Below, piece after piece: positions 1 to 9,567 of a stretch of 64,000 bases of DNA. Every line of letters begins with the position of its first letter. Positions within the stretch are counted from its first letter, which is position 1. The notes beneath the pieces were generated by a model. It saw only the letters and a list, made by a program, of their open reading frames with translations, did no database searches and was not told where the DNA came from. This DNA comes from Bacteroidota bacterium (lineage in GTDB: Bacteria > Bacteroidota > Bacteroidia > AKYH767-A > OLB10), in assembly GCA_016713925.1 (NCBI GenBank), contig JADJOH010000007.1, forward strand, positions 421,501 through 485,500. Direction: 5' to 3'. A program made the position numbers and the translations under genes.

Positions 1-977
1 TTATGGAATGGCAAAAGACAATGGTGAATGATCTTGACTATTATGTCGTTTATCGAAGAAATGCGATGACCATGGTATATGATAGTATAGGGCAGGTGTT
101 TCAATCCAATACCGGTGTGAATAACAATATACCGTTTTTCGAAGATTCCGGCTTGAATACGAATACATCAACATATGCTTATAAAGTACAGGCAGTAGAT
201 AAATGTGGACTTCGTGTTGATTTCTCTGCTCTTCGCGCGCATGAAACTATTTTACTAAATGCAGTGGGTGCTCATCAGCAGGTAGCTCTTACCTGGAATC
301 CTTATGGAGGATGTTCAGTTACCGGGTATGAAATTTATAGAGAAGATAATGGCAATGGGGTTTTTCAATTGATAGCGATTGTGGATAGTTTAGTTCATAA
401 TTTTGTGGATACTACCGCCGGTTGTCCGGTTCCATATGCCTACAAAGTAGTGGGATTGAATATTTGTGGTGACCCATTGTATCAATCATCAAGTAATTCA
501 TCTACGGCAACCCCTACCAGCGATGTGGATGATCAATTTGTAGATATTGTACGTTCCACCGTTGTGGATGATGAATTTGTTTTAACAGAGGGGGGAGAGC
601 CGTCTATATTGCCTTCATTGGTGGATAGATTTGATGTTTACAGATCAACCGATGCAGTTAATTACCAACTTATAGCCTCTGTGCCGGGAACTGCTCATGA
701 ATATTCTGATTTTGATGTTTCAGTCGATCAACAGGATTATTATTATAAAATTATTGTACAAAATATTTGCAATGTCGAAGCAAAAGAAGGTTTCATCGGA
801 TCCTCTATTTTATTGCAGCGCTTAGAGATGGGGGCAGATTATATTTTAAAATGGACCAAGTATCAACAATGGAATTCCGGAGTGGAAACGTATGTCATTG
901 AAAAACTGAATGGGAATGGTGTTTGGGAAGAAATTGAAAGACTACCGGGCACTGTCACTGAATGGGAAGAGAAGTGA
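1..977 (+). CDS. Fibronectin type III-like surface protein, C-terminal fragment (5' end outside window)
   Basis: The reading frame is open to the left edge, so only the last ~325 residues are visible. They contain about four Fn3-like modules, each with the strand motif Y-x-[IV]-Y-R (YVVYRR, YEIYRE, FDVYRS) followed by Asp-rich loops. In Bacteroidota such modules usually precede a gliding-motility-associated (CHU_C, T9SS type B) C-terminal domain of ~85 residues. That domain is absent: the frame stops at EWEEK inside the 3' end of the convergent yihY gene, overlapping it by 23 bp, and no alternative frame restores it. Secretion and adhesion are inferred from the domain type only. Confidence 0.7.
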   Translation, partial: MEWQKTMVNDLDYYVVYRRNAMTMVYDSIGQVFQSNTGVNNNIPFFEDSGLNTNTSTYAYKVQAVDKCGLRVDFSALRAHETILLNAVGAHQQVALTWNPYGGCSVTGYEIYREDNGNGVFQLIAIVDSLVHNFVDTTAGCPVPYAYKVVGLNICGDPLYQSSSNSSTATPTSDVDDQFVDIVRSTVVDDEFVLTEGGEPSILPSLVDRFDVYRSTDAVNYQLIASVPGTAHEYSDFDVSVDQQDYYYKIIVQNICNVEAKEGFIGSSILLQRLEMGADYILKWTKYQQWNSGVETYVIEKLNGNGVWEEIERLPGTVTEWEEK

Positions 978-1896
978 TTTTTCTGGCTTTTCGGATCGAG
1001 ACATTTAATTCATATCCGACCAGTAACACAAACGAGTTGATGTACAACCAAACTAAGATTACGATTAAGGTCCCTATTGATCCATATACCTTATTGTATT
1101 GTCCAAAGTTGGTGATAAAATAATTAAATCCAAGTGAGGTCAAGACTATTAGTAAAGTGGCTAAGGATGATCCGGCTGAAATAAATTTTAATTTATCATG
1201 TTTGGAAGGTCCATAATAGTAGAGAAGAGATATTGCTGAAAAACACAGCGCCAGTAGAATAATCCATTTTCCAAGGGAAAGCAATACCAGTTGCATGAAA
1301 TTTGCCAATATTTGCTTTTCTTCCAGGTAGTAGTATACAAACTCTGTTGTTACTATAAGTCCCACTGCCAGAAAGACTAATAATGCAAGAGTAATGGTTA
1401 ATCCAATTGCCATCATTCGAAATTTCCATGCAGACCGTTGTTCTTTTCCATGATAACTTTTGTTGAACCATGTCATCAAAGCCATAATACCATCTGCAGA
1501 AATAAATAATGCAAATAAAAAACCAAATGAAAGCAAGCCTCCGCGTTGATGAAGAATGATATCTTCTATTGTCTCTCTTGCACTATCGAATGTGTTTGCC
1601 GGTAAGAAATCTTTGATAAGTGATAACAACCTTTCTGGAAATGATTCGATTGGTATATAGGGTATCAGAGTAAAGATGAAAATGATAGTAGGGAATAGGG
1701 CAAGAAAAAAACTGAATGCCAGTGATCGTGCTCTTGTTTGCAATTCCCCTTCATTCAAACGGGTGAAAAAGAATTCTCCAACATCATAAAGAGGCAAGCC
1801 TTCAAATCCGGGAAGACGCAAGTGTTTTGAAATAACTAAAAGGGGTTTTACCGGCCAGTTGTTGAGGATAAACCGTATAATTTTACTATCACTCAT
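955..1896 (-). CDS. YihY/BrkB family inner-membrane protein
   Basis: A 313-residue polytopic membrane protein of the YihY/virulence factor BrkB family (once annotated as RNase BN, which is wrong for the family). About six hydrophobic segments are visible, roughly at residues 58-85, 118-140, 162-190, 212-232, 240-262 and 270-295. The N-terminal region has RARSLAFSFFLALFP, the family's conserved first membrane segment, and the C-terminal segment ends VGYELN. The start codon overlaps the nadC stop (ATGA), so the two genes are likely translationally coupled. The transported substrate, if any, is unknown for the family. The 3' end overlaps the convergent Fn3 gene. Confidence 0.85.
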   Translation of the reverse strand: MSDSKIIRFILNNWPVKPLLVISKHLRLPGFEGLPLYDVGEFFFTRLNEGELQTRARSLAFSFFLALFPTIIFIFTLIPYIPIESFPERLLSLIKDFLPANTFDSARETIEDIILHQRGGLLSFGFLFALFISADGIMALMTWFNKSYHGKEQRSAWKFRMMAIGLTITLALLVFLAVGLIVTTEFVYYYLEEKQILANFMQLVLLSLGKWIILLALCFSAISLLYYYGPSKHDKLKFISAGSSLATLLIVLTSLGFNYFITNFGQYNKVYGSIGTLIVILVWLYINSFVLLVGYELNVSIRKARKITSLPIQ

Positions 1897-2729
1897 TTTC
1901 TTATTTTCAAACTCAGATCAAGACTTTTTACAGAATGTGTTAAGGCTCCAACAGAGATGCAATCGACACCGGTTAATGCATAATCTCGTATGTTTTGAAG
2001 TGTAATTCCACCGGAAGCTTCCGTCGCCGTTTTCTTATTTACCAAATCCACTCCTTCTTTTACCAGTGGTGGAGTAAAGTTGTCGAACATAATACGGTTA
2101 GCTATTCCGGCAGAAAGTGCTTCCTCGACTTCGGCAAGTGTCCTTGTTTCAATTTCAATCGGCAATTGCAGATGGTTCTTCTTAAGATAGTTTTTTGCTT
2201 TCTCCAAAGCCGGCAATATACCTCCGGCACTATCCACATGATTATCTTTAATTAATATCATATCAAAAAGACCAAACCGATGATTGTGGCCTCCTCCTGT
2301 TAATACGGCTTGTTTTTCAAGTGAGCGAAGCAAGGGGGTCGTCTTACGCGTATCCATGACCTTCGCAGAGGTGCCTTTCACGGCATCTACATATTTTCGC
2401 GTAGTTGTTGCTATTCCACTCATGCGTTGCATGCAATTTAAAACAAGTCGCTCTGCTTTTAAAATACTCTGGATGCTTCCGGAAACTTTAAAAATACTTT
2501 CTCCTTTCTCCACCGCTTTTCCATCAACATGTTCACAGGAAAAGTAAAGCTCGGGATCAACAATCTTAAAAATTGTATTTGCGAGTATTAATCCTGACAA
2601 TATACCGTTTTCTTTTGCCAGCAAATGTGCGGTACCGGTTTGTTTCGGATCAATAGTAGATAAGGAAGTATGATCTCCATCACCAACATCTTCTGCTAAT
2701 GCAGCATGAATAAAATTTTCTAAATTCAT
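1893..2729 (-). CDS. nadC: Nicotinate-nucleotide pyrophosphorylase (carboxylating), quinolinate phosphoribosyltransferase
   Basis: Converts quinolinate and PRPP to nicotinate mononucleotide, PPi and CO2 in de novo NAD synthesis, in the cytosol. Diagnostic motifs are TRKTTP, GGHNHRFGLFD, IKDNH and the C-terminal ASGGI phosphate-binding loop near residue 240. I chose the start at 2729 (MNLENF, 278 residues) rather than three codons upstream because family members start close to this point. The gene precedes yihY with a 4-bp overlap. An 8-bp inverted repeat (2729-2736 and 2743-2750) lies right at the start codon. Confidence 0.95.
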   Translation of the reverse strand: MNLENFIHAALAEDVGDGDHTSLSTIDPKQTGTAHLLAKENGILSGLILANTIFKIVDPELYFSCEHVDGKAVEKGESIFKVSGSIQSILKAERLVLNCMQRMSGIATTTRKYVDAVKGTSAKVMDTRKTTPLLRSLEKQAVLTGGGHNHRFGLFDMILIKDNHVDSAGGILPALEKAKNYLKKNHLQLPIEIETRTLAEVEEALSAGIANRIMFDNFTPPLVKEGVDLVNKKTATEASGGITLQNIRDYALTGVDCISVGALTHSVKSLDLSLKIRK

Positions 2730-2750
2730 AATATGCAAAAGTGCATATTA
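2729..2750 (-). other. Inverted repeat at the nadC start codon
   Basis: TAATATGC (2729-2736) and GCATATTA (2743-2750) are perfect 8-bp arms separated by AAAAGT. The structure would occlude the start region of the nadC mRNA or could serve as a repressor site. The sequence shows only the palindrome; a regulatory role is inference. Confidence 0.4.
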
Positions 2751-2800
2751 TACAGCCATTATAACTGATTTAAAAGGGATTTTTAAGGTTTATCGAATAA

Positions 2801-2834
2801 AAAAGGGCTGAATTTTGTGGAAATCAGCCCTTTT
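2801..2834 (-). terminator. Intrinsic terminator of the DUF4783 gene
   Basis: A perfect 11-bp stem (AAAAGGGCTGA at 2801-2811, TCAGCCCTTTT at 2824-2834) with a 12-nt loop sits 17 bp after the DUF4783 stop codon. On the minus strand it runs into a T-rich stretch, as in a Rho-independent terminator. Confidence 0.8.
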
Positions 2835-2850
2835 AATTGGGGGTTTTTAT

Positions 2851-3243
2851 TTATTCTTTCATAAATCTCAACTCCTGAATGATGGCATTCCCGCCTTGCT
2901 GTTTGATATAAAAATAAGTTCTATAACTTACTCCCTGAGTAGTAATCAGACTTCCAATAGCATATCGTGCGCCTTCTTTAGATTCCCCTTTGTGTATTAT
3001 TGTGAAAGAACGGGGTTGATTCTTTGAGAAGAAATCCCTCAATACTTGTTCCGCTTGTACCTTGCTATACACCTCTTCCTGAGTAATAATGGTGAGATCA
3101 ACAGAGTTGCCGAAATACTTAGAAACAGATTTAGCATCTCCGGACCTCAAGGCATTTGCAATATCATCCAATAAGTCAAGTTCAGCCGAAGCAATGTTTA
3201 CACTCAACAGAAATAAACTTAGGATGGTTATTAGACTTTTCAT
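2851..3243 (-). CDS. DUF4783 domain protein (secreted, NTF2-like fold predicted)
   Basis: A 130-residue protein with an N-terminal signal peptide (residues 1-20, hydrophobic core ending IASA) and a small domain with the pattern DIANALRSGDAKSVSKYF near residues 27-44 and YRTYFYIKQQ near 106. This matches DUF4783, a Bacteroidota-specific family with an NTF2-like fold and no known function. It lies between nadC and rlmH, an arrangement I recall as common in the phylum. It is likely exported to the periplasm. The gene has its own terminator and is divergent from rlmH. Confidence 0.8.
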   Translation of the reverse strand: MKSLITILSLFLLSVNIASAELDLLDDIANALRSGDAKSVSKYFGNSVDLTIITQEEVYSKVQAEQVLRDFFSKNQPRSFTIIHKGESKEGARYAIGSLITTQGVSYRTYFYIKQQGGNAIIQELRFMKE

Positions 3244-3263
3244 GGTATTTTATCTTCCGCATG

Positions 3264-3282
3264 TTGGCAAAATTCTTGCCAA
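3264..3282. other. Palindrome in the DUF4783/rlmH divergent region
   Basis: TTGGCAA (3264-3270) and TTGCCAA (3276-3282) form a perfect 7-bp inverted repeat around AATTC, 21 bp upstream of the DUF4783 start. Its symmetry and position would suit a dimeric regulator's operator. No regulator gene is nearby, so the role is open. Confidence 0.3.
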
Positions 3283-3407
3283 AGGCGGGATACAATTCAA
3301 TTATTATTCAATTTTACACAATATTAGAAGGTTTTTGGAAGGAATTAACATAAATTGCTTACAGGGTTTTCAACAGGAGTAATTAAAATTATTATATATA
3401 AAAACAA

Positions 3408-3878
3408 TTGAAAATCAGAATAATAGCAATTGGTAAAACGGATTCTGGCTGGTTAAAAGAAGGCCTGACAACTTATTTGGAACGGGTGAAGCGTTATTTA
3501 AAGATAGAATGGCAGGAAATTGAGCTCAATTCAAACGCTAAAAAAGGTAAGGCGGAGGTAATGATACTGGAGGCTGGTAAAATTCTAGCCTGCATTAAAT
3601 CTTCAGATTATGTGGTATTGCTTGATGAGAAGGGAAAGCAATATCGTTCGGAAGAATTTGCTGCCTGGTTAAATAAGAAATTCATTTCCGTTCAGGAAGA
3701 TATTGTTTTTGTGATTGGAGGTCCATACGGTTTTCATGATTCAGTCAAAGCCCGTTCTTCCGAAAAATTATCATTGTCGGAGATGACGTATACACATCAG
3801 ATGATTAGATTGTTCTTTACAGAACAATTGTATCGGGCAATGACGATTTTGAAAAACGAACCTTATCATCATTCCTGA
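3408..3878 (+). CDS. rlmH: 23S rRNA (pseudouridine1915-N3)-methyltransferase
   Basis: SPOUT-family methyltransferase that N3-methylates pseudouridine 1915 of helix 69 in 23S rRNA on 70S ribosomes. The 156-residue length is typical. The start MKIRIIAIGK is the family start, encoded by TTG at 3408; no ATG is available in frame nearby. The AdoMet-binding trefoil knot shows VIGGPYGF near residue 104 and the C-terminal LSEMTYTHQMIRLFFTEQLYRA region is split over residues 124-145. Its 3' end overlaps the corrected end of the convergent glycosyltransferase by 10 bp. Confidence 0.95.
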   Translation: MKIRIIAIGKTDSGWLKEGLTTYLERVKRYLKIEWQEIELNSNAKKGKAEVMILEAGKILACIKSSDYVVLLDEKGKQYRSEEFAAWLNKKFISVQEDIVFVIGGPYGFHDSVKARSSEKLSLSEMTYTHQMIRLFFTEQLYRAMTILKNEPYHHS

Positions 3879-5113
3879 TGCAATAACTTTTTATACACAG
3901 AAAGGTAATGCGATACTCCTTTTTAAGACTAAATAATTCGATTGCTTTCTCCCGTATTTTTTCAGGTGAAGTATTTGTTTTTAATTTAAGAATTTGGTGG
4001 ATCGATTGATCATACGCTTCATTATCATTTGAAGAACAGATGACTCCTGTTCCCGAAATTAAAATGATTTCATCAGTATCGCCTATCCCTTTATTGCACA
4101 CAACAGGAATGCCCATACTGAGTAATTCACCAATCTTTGTTGGGGAACTTGCAATTTTAGAGTATGCCGGTTTTAATAAAACTTATTGAAATATCTGCAA
4201 GACTTAATAACGCCGGTAATTCTGACCGGTTTGCTTTGGTGATTATTAATTTGCTTGAATCAACTCCGCATGTTGATGCCATAGTCCTAAATAATTCAGG
4301 AGATTCGTGAGTAATAACCAAAAATTTGCTTTCAGGTTTAATTAAGGATAGCCGTTTGAAAAAGGCAATCATTTCCAGCGGGAGATACCAGGTACTGAAA
4401 CTTCCCAAATAGGCAAGTATGAAATCTGATGTTTTTAACCCAAGTTTTTTTCTCCAGTTATCTGCATCTGATGCAAGTATTAATGCAGGATTAAAATGAT
4501 CTGTGTCAACACAGCAAGGTATAACCTGAATCATTGGTGGGTTAGTTGTGTTTGGATTCAACCCCTTGATTACAGGGCAGGCCTTATTCGTTAAAGATAT
4601 AATTGCATCTGCATTTCCAAATAAGTCTTTTTCTCTTCCTTTGAAATAGTTATAAATATATCGATACAAAGGATTCTTCAAATTCCAGATGTTGCCATCT
4701 ACTTTCTCATCTACCCAAAGGCCTCTCATGTCAAATAGGAAGGGGATAGAAAACTCCTTCTTAATTTTTATTCCAACTAGCCCTGCAATATAACTTCTGC
4801 AATGAATTAAACTGAAATGATAATGCTTTTGCAATTTCCGCGCTAGCTGATGTATTTTATAAATATCAAGAATCGTGCTGAGTACAGGTGGTTTTTTAGT
4901 ATATGGAATAGGATGCCAAATAATGTTATTTGCATTACAAATGGAGGAAATATGCTTCTCTAATATTTTGAAGTTTTCAGGTTTCTCAGCACTGATCAGA
5001 TGTATGCTGTAACCGTTTGATGCCAGTCCACATAAATAGGGTAGAACCTGAGACTGCCCTAAAGGGTCTGTCATTCCGTCATATGAAATGTATAGGATGT
5101 TTGGCTTTAACAC
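3869..5113 (-). CDS. GT4-type glycosyltransferase (frame broken twice)
   Basis: A GT-B fold glycosyltransferase of about 414 residues. The N-terminal half begins ILYISYDGMTDPLGQSQV, a motif of GT4 enzymes in surface-polysaccharide clusters; the C-terminal half has SMGIPVVCNKGIGDTDEII, where the nucleotide sugar is normally bound. Two single-base errors split it. An extra A near 4164 creates an early stop after FIKTGIL (corrected FIKPAYSKIASSPTKIGELL). A missing base near 3926 scrambles the tail (corrected KKGVSHYLSVYKKLLHQE, stop at 3869-3871). A TACTTTTG -7 box on the minus strand (5139-5146) gives a very short leader. Donor and acceptor cannot be told from sequence. Confidence 0.8.
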
Positions 5114-5138
5114 AGAAAGGTTGAATTTTATATCTTCT

Positions 5139-5146
5139 CAAAAGTA
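5139..5146 (-). promoter_or_regulatory. Candidate Bacteroidota -7 box for the GT4 gene
   Basis: TACTTTTG on the minus strand matches TAnnTTTG, 26 bp upstream of the ATG at 5113. No good TTTG -33 element is found at the expected spacing, so this is a half-site call. Confidence 0.4.
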
Positions 5147-5187
5147 GTGGAAATTACTTTATTTCGTAAGTTCGTATCAAATAAACC

Positions 5188-6559
5188 ATGCAGCACTATT
5201 CGGTCTTAGACTTTATTTTATTGCCAATATATCTCCTTGTTATCTTGATGGCTGCGAATATTTATGCTAGAAAGAAAAAAGAGGAGAATCCAATATATAA
5301 TTATTTCATGTTGGGATTGCTCGCTAAAATTGTTGGTGGTTTGGGACTTGCATTTGTGTATACTATTTACTACCCGGGAGGCGATACTACTGAGTACTTT
5401 CGTAATGTAATCGCTGTACAACGTTTGGCCATTATAGATTTCGATTCCTTTTGGCATGTAATGACAGAGCCCCCAACTAATTCTCACTTATATTATTTTA
5501 ATAATGAAACCGGTTATGCAGTTTATAGCAGGGATCCAAAAGCCTGGGCTGTAGTGAAGCTGGCCTTTTTTATTGTTGCAGCGTCACTTCAAAGTTTTTT
5601 AGTGACAACAGTATTGTGCGCAACTATTTCTTTTGCAGGTATTTGGAGACTTTTTAAGGTGTTTGCAACTGAGTTTCCTGACTTGAAAAAAGGAAATGGC
5701 TATTTCATTTTTATTCATTCCTTCTGTTTTCTTTTGGGGATCAGGATTACTGAAAGATACTTTTACATTAAGTGCGTTAGGTTTTTTCTTTTCAAGTTTA
5801 TACAATATATTGGTTCGTAAAGAAAAAGTATTCGGTTCAATCATTGTTCTATTTATTGCCGGATATGTAATCACAGCAATTAAACCTTATATACTTGTGG
5901 GGTTGTTTCCGGCAATGATACTTTGGTTGGTGCAATTGAATGTAGGAAAAATTAATGCAAAAACTTTAAGAGTCCTTGCGATTCCATTTGTAATGCTGGT
6001 AGGTATTGGATTCGCCTATTTAATCATGCAATTTATGGGAGATTCATTGGCGGAATATCAAGTGGATTCTATTCTTGAAAAAGCTAAAGTGACTCAACGA
6101 GACTTGAAAAGTGATTATTATCAGGGGAATTCGTTTGATATAGGTGAATTTGATTCCACACTTCCCAGTATTTTAGGTAAATTTCCAATTGCAACTTTTT
6201 CTGCGATTTTCCGGCCATTAATCATAGAAAGTAATAACCTCGTTATGTTTTTCTCCGGGCTTGAAAATCTGATATTACTCATCTTCGCTATACGAGTTCT
6301 TATTCTTGTCCGATTTTTGGGAATATTCCGGTTCTTTTTCAGAAATCATTTGCTTACTTTTTCACTTTTCTTTTCTATATTTTTTGCATATTCCGTTGGA
6401 TTATCAACAAGCAATTTCGGTAGCCTTGTACGATACAAAATACCATGTATACCTTATTTTGTAGCTTCTATGTATTTAATTCGACATTTAAAATTAAAGG
6501 AAAACGAAAAATTAAATCTGGAAAGAAGAGATTGGGTTGATAAATCGCATTTTAGTTGA
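5188..6559 (+). CDS. Polytopic membrane protein, candidate polysaccharide polymerase (Wzy-like), frame broken once
   Basis: An extra A in the A6 run near 5686 splits this gene. Corrected (DLKKEMAISFLFIPSVFFWG) it encodes about 456 residues with roughly ten hydrophobic segments. A long extracytoplasmic loop follows the second segment (YPGGDTTEYFRN to about residue 110), and a second loop lies around residues 290-340. I do not recognise a named family. The topology, the large central loop and the position inside a polysaccharide cluster with a flippase suggest an O-antigen/EPS polymerase. It is divergent from the GT4 gene and convergent with asnB. Confidence 0.6.
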
Positions 6560-6569
6560 CTTAATAACT

Positions 6570-8489
6570 TTATGCTTGAACATGATGGTCTTTGGCCCAT
6601 TTGTGGAGAACAATAAGTAACCATAGGCGATTGAATAAATAATTGTTTCCGGATAGAAAATTGTCAATAATTATTTTCACTTCTTCAGCTTTTACAAATC
6701 CTGTTTTTTTGATAAGATCGGGATGTAAATAGTCGTCGATTAAATATTTCAATTCATGCTTTAATAGTTTATTTAAAGGAATGGAAAAGCCTTGTTTAGG
6801 TCTGTCAAAAAGCTGCTTAGGTACATATTGATAAAGAATTTCTTTTAGAATATATTTCGGTGTATTATCTCTGAATTTCAGATCAGGAGAAATATTAAGA
6901 GCATATTCAAGAACTCTATGGTCTAAATAAGGAACACGGGTTTCAAGTGAATATTGCATACTGGCCCGATCTACTTTTGTAAGTAGGTCGTCAGGCAGAT
7001 AATATATAATATCAAAAAGTGCCTGTTGTTCCATAGCATTGAGATGCCTGGAAGTTTTAGATTTATTATTCAGAATTTCTGAAATTGGTTTAGAAAAATT
7101 ATTTTCATTTTCTATAAAGTCATTCAGATATCCCGGAAAGGAAAATGGAGTGAACGCAAGATTAGAAATTTCTTTGTTAGAGAAAAAGTATTGCTCCTGT
7201 GAGAATATGTGACCCCTCAAATTGTAGGAGGCTGAGGTGTCTATCATTTTGCCAATGCGCTGATATCTCGATGACATATGCCGTAAGATTTCTGATGCAG
7301 GTTTTTTTAATAGTTTATAAATGGGAGAAGAAAGTCGTTGAGCCCATTGATAAGAACCATATCCTAAAAATAACTCATCCCCTCCCTCTCCTGAAAGTGC
7401 AACAGTAACATGCTCCTTTGCCAGTTTTGAAACCAGCAGAGTTGGAATTATTGAGGAGTCAGCATTGGGTTCATCATAGGCTTCAAAACCTAATTCAATG
7501 GAGTTTATCACTTCTTTGTGTGAAATGATAAATTCATGATGTTGAGTTCCAAGATGAGCAGCTACCGCTTTGGCATATACTGCCTCGTTGACTTTGCTTT
7601 CGAGAAAGCCAATGGAAAACGTATTAATTTTATTATCTGATAAAGTTGTTGCAATGGCAGTTATGAGACTGGAGTCTATACCGCCACTGAGGAAAACGCC
7701 AAACGGAACATCGCTTCGAAGTTGATATCGAACAGAACTAATCAGTAAATCACTCAACTTTGAAATGGCTTCAGCTTTGTTTGTAACGACGGTTGAATGT
7801 AGTTTGTCTGATAAATTCCAGTACTTAATTCTTTTCAAACCATTTTTGCTATTTTGAAGATAACAACCCGGATTTAGTTTGAATACATTTTCATAAATAG
7901 TATTAGGTGCAGGTATAAAACCAAGATGGAGGAATTCGGCAATCGCATTTTTATTTATATTCAGGGTTATTTCACTTAAACTTTCTATAGATTTGAGTTC
8001 GGACGCAAAGACTATATTTTTGCCATTCCAAAAATAAAACAAGGGCTTAATGCCAAGCCGATCTCTGAAAAGATAGAGTTCCTTTTCAATTGTATCATAA
8101 ATAGCAATGGCAAACATTCCGTTCAAATGATTTACAAAATCAACCCCGAAATGTAAGAATGCCTCTAAAATAACTTCTGTGTCGGAAGTAGTAGCGAATT
8201 TAAAGTCTTTGTTGCCGGGAAGTTGTAAAATGCGATTGCTGATTTCTTCAAAATTGTACACTTCCCCATTGTAAACCATTACGTACCTCTTATTCGAAGA
8301 GTACATAGGCTGATTCGCATTTACAGATAGGTCAATTATAGAAAGTCTGCGGTGCCCAAGTCCGCAAATGCCATCAAAGAAGTATCCTTCTGCATCAGGT
8401 CCTCTATGAACAAGTTTGTCTGTCATAGTATGAAGCTGATCTTCATTATACACTGAATTATAATATAGAAATCCTGCTATTCCACACAT
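6570..8489 (-). CDS. asnB: Asparagine synthase-type glutamine amidotransferase, copy 1
   Basis: A 639-residue class II glutamine-dependent amidotransferase. Met-Cys2 (MCGIAGFL) supplies the nucleophile once Met is removed; HRGPDAEG and YNGEVYNF complete the glutaminase domain (residues 1-~210). The synthetase domain has the ATP pyrophosphatase loop SGGIDSS near 265 and SGEGGDELFLGY near 370. AsnB makes asparagine from aspartate, but paralogues in polysaccharide clusters are thought to amidate uronic-acid sugars; the location here favours that role, as inference. The gene is intact, unlike copy 2 at 15.7-17.5 kb. Confidence 0.88.
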   Translation of the reverse strand: MCGIAGFLYYNSVYNEDQLHTMTDKLVHRGPDAEGYFFDGICGLGHRRLSIIDLSVNANQPMYSSNKRYVMVYNGEVYNFEEISNRILQLPGNKDFKFATTSDTEVILEAFLHFGVDFVNHLNGMFAIAIYDTIEKELYLFRDRLGIKPLFYFWNGKNIVFASELKSIESLSEITLNINKNAIAEFLHLGFIPAPNTIYENVFKLNPGCYLQNSKNGLKRIKYWNLSDKLHSTVVTNKAEAISKLSDLLISSVRYQLRSDVPFGVFLSGGIDSSLITAIATTLSDNKINTFSIGFLESKVNEAVYAKAVAAHLGTQHHEFIISHKEVINSIELGFEAYDEPNADSSIIPTLLVSKLAKEHVTVALSGEGGDELFLGYGSYQWAQRLSSPIYKLLKKPASEILRHMSSRYQRIGKMIDTSASYNLRGHIFSQEQYFFSNKEISNLAFTPFSFPGYLNDFIENENNFSKPISEILNNKSKTSRHLNAMEQQALFDIIYYLPDDLLTKVDRASMQYSLETRVPYLDHRVLEYALNISPDLKFRDNTPKYILKEILYQYVPKQLFDRPKQGFSIPLNKLLKHELKYLIDDYLHPDLIKKTGFVKAEEVKIIIDNFLSGNNYLFNRLWLLIVLHKWAKDHHVQA

Positions 8490-8673
8490 GCTGAGTTTTA
8501 CTTTAAGAAAGTTGAATGTTTAGGCATAATTAGATTTATTAAGAGATTTCTTTCCGTAGACTTTCTTTTTGAATTTGCAAATGATTAATAAATATAGTGA
8601 AGTTTATTTTGATGGGTGCTTTTACTTTTGAGATCGCAGGATGGATATGCTCATTTTTCGGGCAAAAATCAAA

Positions 8674-9567
8674 TTAAAGAGTGATAGGAGGAGATGTTTT
8701 CCAATTCCCAAGCATTCTTCTGTCTATTATACATAGAGGATGAAGTACAATGGCTTTAAGAAGAAATTTAAATCCTTCAAATGGATGTCCATCGAGAATT
8801 AAATGTAATGCTATATAGGTGTAAGAATGTGAAATGATGCGGTTTTCATATTTCCCAAATTCTTCAAGTACTTTTTTATCCTGGAAAATATAGTGTAACA
8901 GCAGTTTTTTTCTGGTTAGTAGTTTTTCCAGCTCTATTTGAATTACACTCCTTTTATCATGAGCAATTAAACATGCGGTAAGCGTTGTATCTTTTACTGA
9001 GCCAAAATGTACAGAAAGCCGAATCCATAGTTCCCAATCTTCAGATCCTGATAATCTGCGGTCTTCTACAAATGGAAATTTTAAGGCTTCCTCACGTTTA
9101 ATAAAAACTCCCAAACAACTTAATGGATTTCCATCCAGTAGAAATTTTATGCCATCACCATAGTTGATGTCATAGTTGAGTTTTTTTCCATTCGTGTTTC
9201 TCACTTCATACGCCTGATGATAAAATACGGGTCTGTTTTTATTTAAGAGGACAGTATTCGCATTCGAAAGATAGTTTGAATAATATTTATCATCTGAATC
9301 CAAAAATGTCACATAATCTCCTTTTGCAATTTCTACGCCTCTGTTGCGTGCAGCTGCTCTTTCAGAATTTGTAATGTTTAGTATTTTGAGTCTGGAATCA
9401 GTAATGCTTCTTAATACTTCCAATGTATTGTCTGTGCTACCATCATTGACAACAATAACTTCAAAATTCGTATAATCTTGTTGAAAGACGGAATCAAGAG
9501 ATTTTAATATAAATGCCGCCCTGTTATAGGTCGGTATCACAATTGAAAAAAAGAGATTATCCTTCAT
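8674..9567 (-). CDS. Family 2 glycosyltransferase
   Basis: A GT-A fold glycosyltransferase of 297 residues. The start at 9567 (MKDNLFFSIVIPTYNR) is preferred to one 11 codons upstream because GT2 enzymes begin right before the first beta strand. Motifs seen: VIPTYNRA, VVNDGSTDNT for UDP-sugar binding, and FLDSDD, the metal-binding DXD-type motif. SGSEDWELWIRL near residue 175 is the ED region. The start overlaps the upstream GT4 gene by 11 bp, so the two are co-transcribed. Likely acts on the cytoplasmic face on lipid-linked glycan. Confidence 0.88.
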   Translation of the reverse strand: MKDNLFFSIVIPTYNRAAFILKSLDSVFQQDYTNFEVIVVNDGSTDNTLEVLRSITDSRLKILNITNSERAAARNRGVEIAKGDYVTFLDSDDKYYSNYLSNANTVLLNKNRPVFYHQAYEVRNTNGKKLNYDINYGDGIKFLLDGNPLSCLGVFIKREEALKFPFVEDRRLSGSEDWELWIRLSVHFGSVKDTTLTACLIAHDKRSVIQIELEKLLTRKKLLLHYIFQDKKVLEEFGKYENRIISHSYTYIALHLILDGHPFEGFKFLLKAIVLHPLCIIDRRMLGNWKTSPPITL

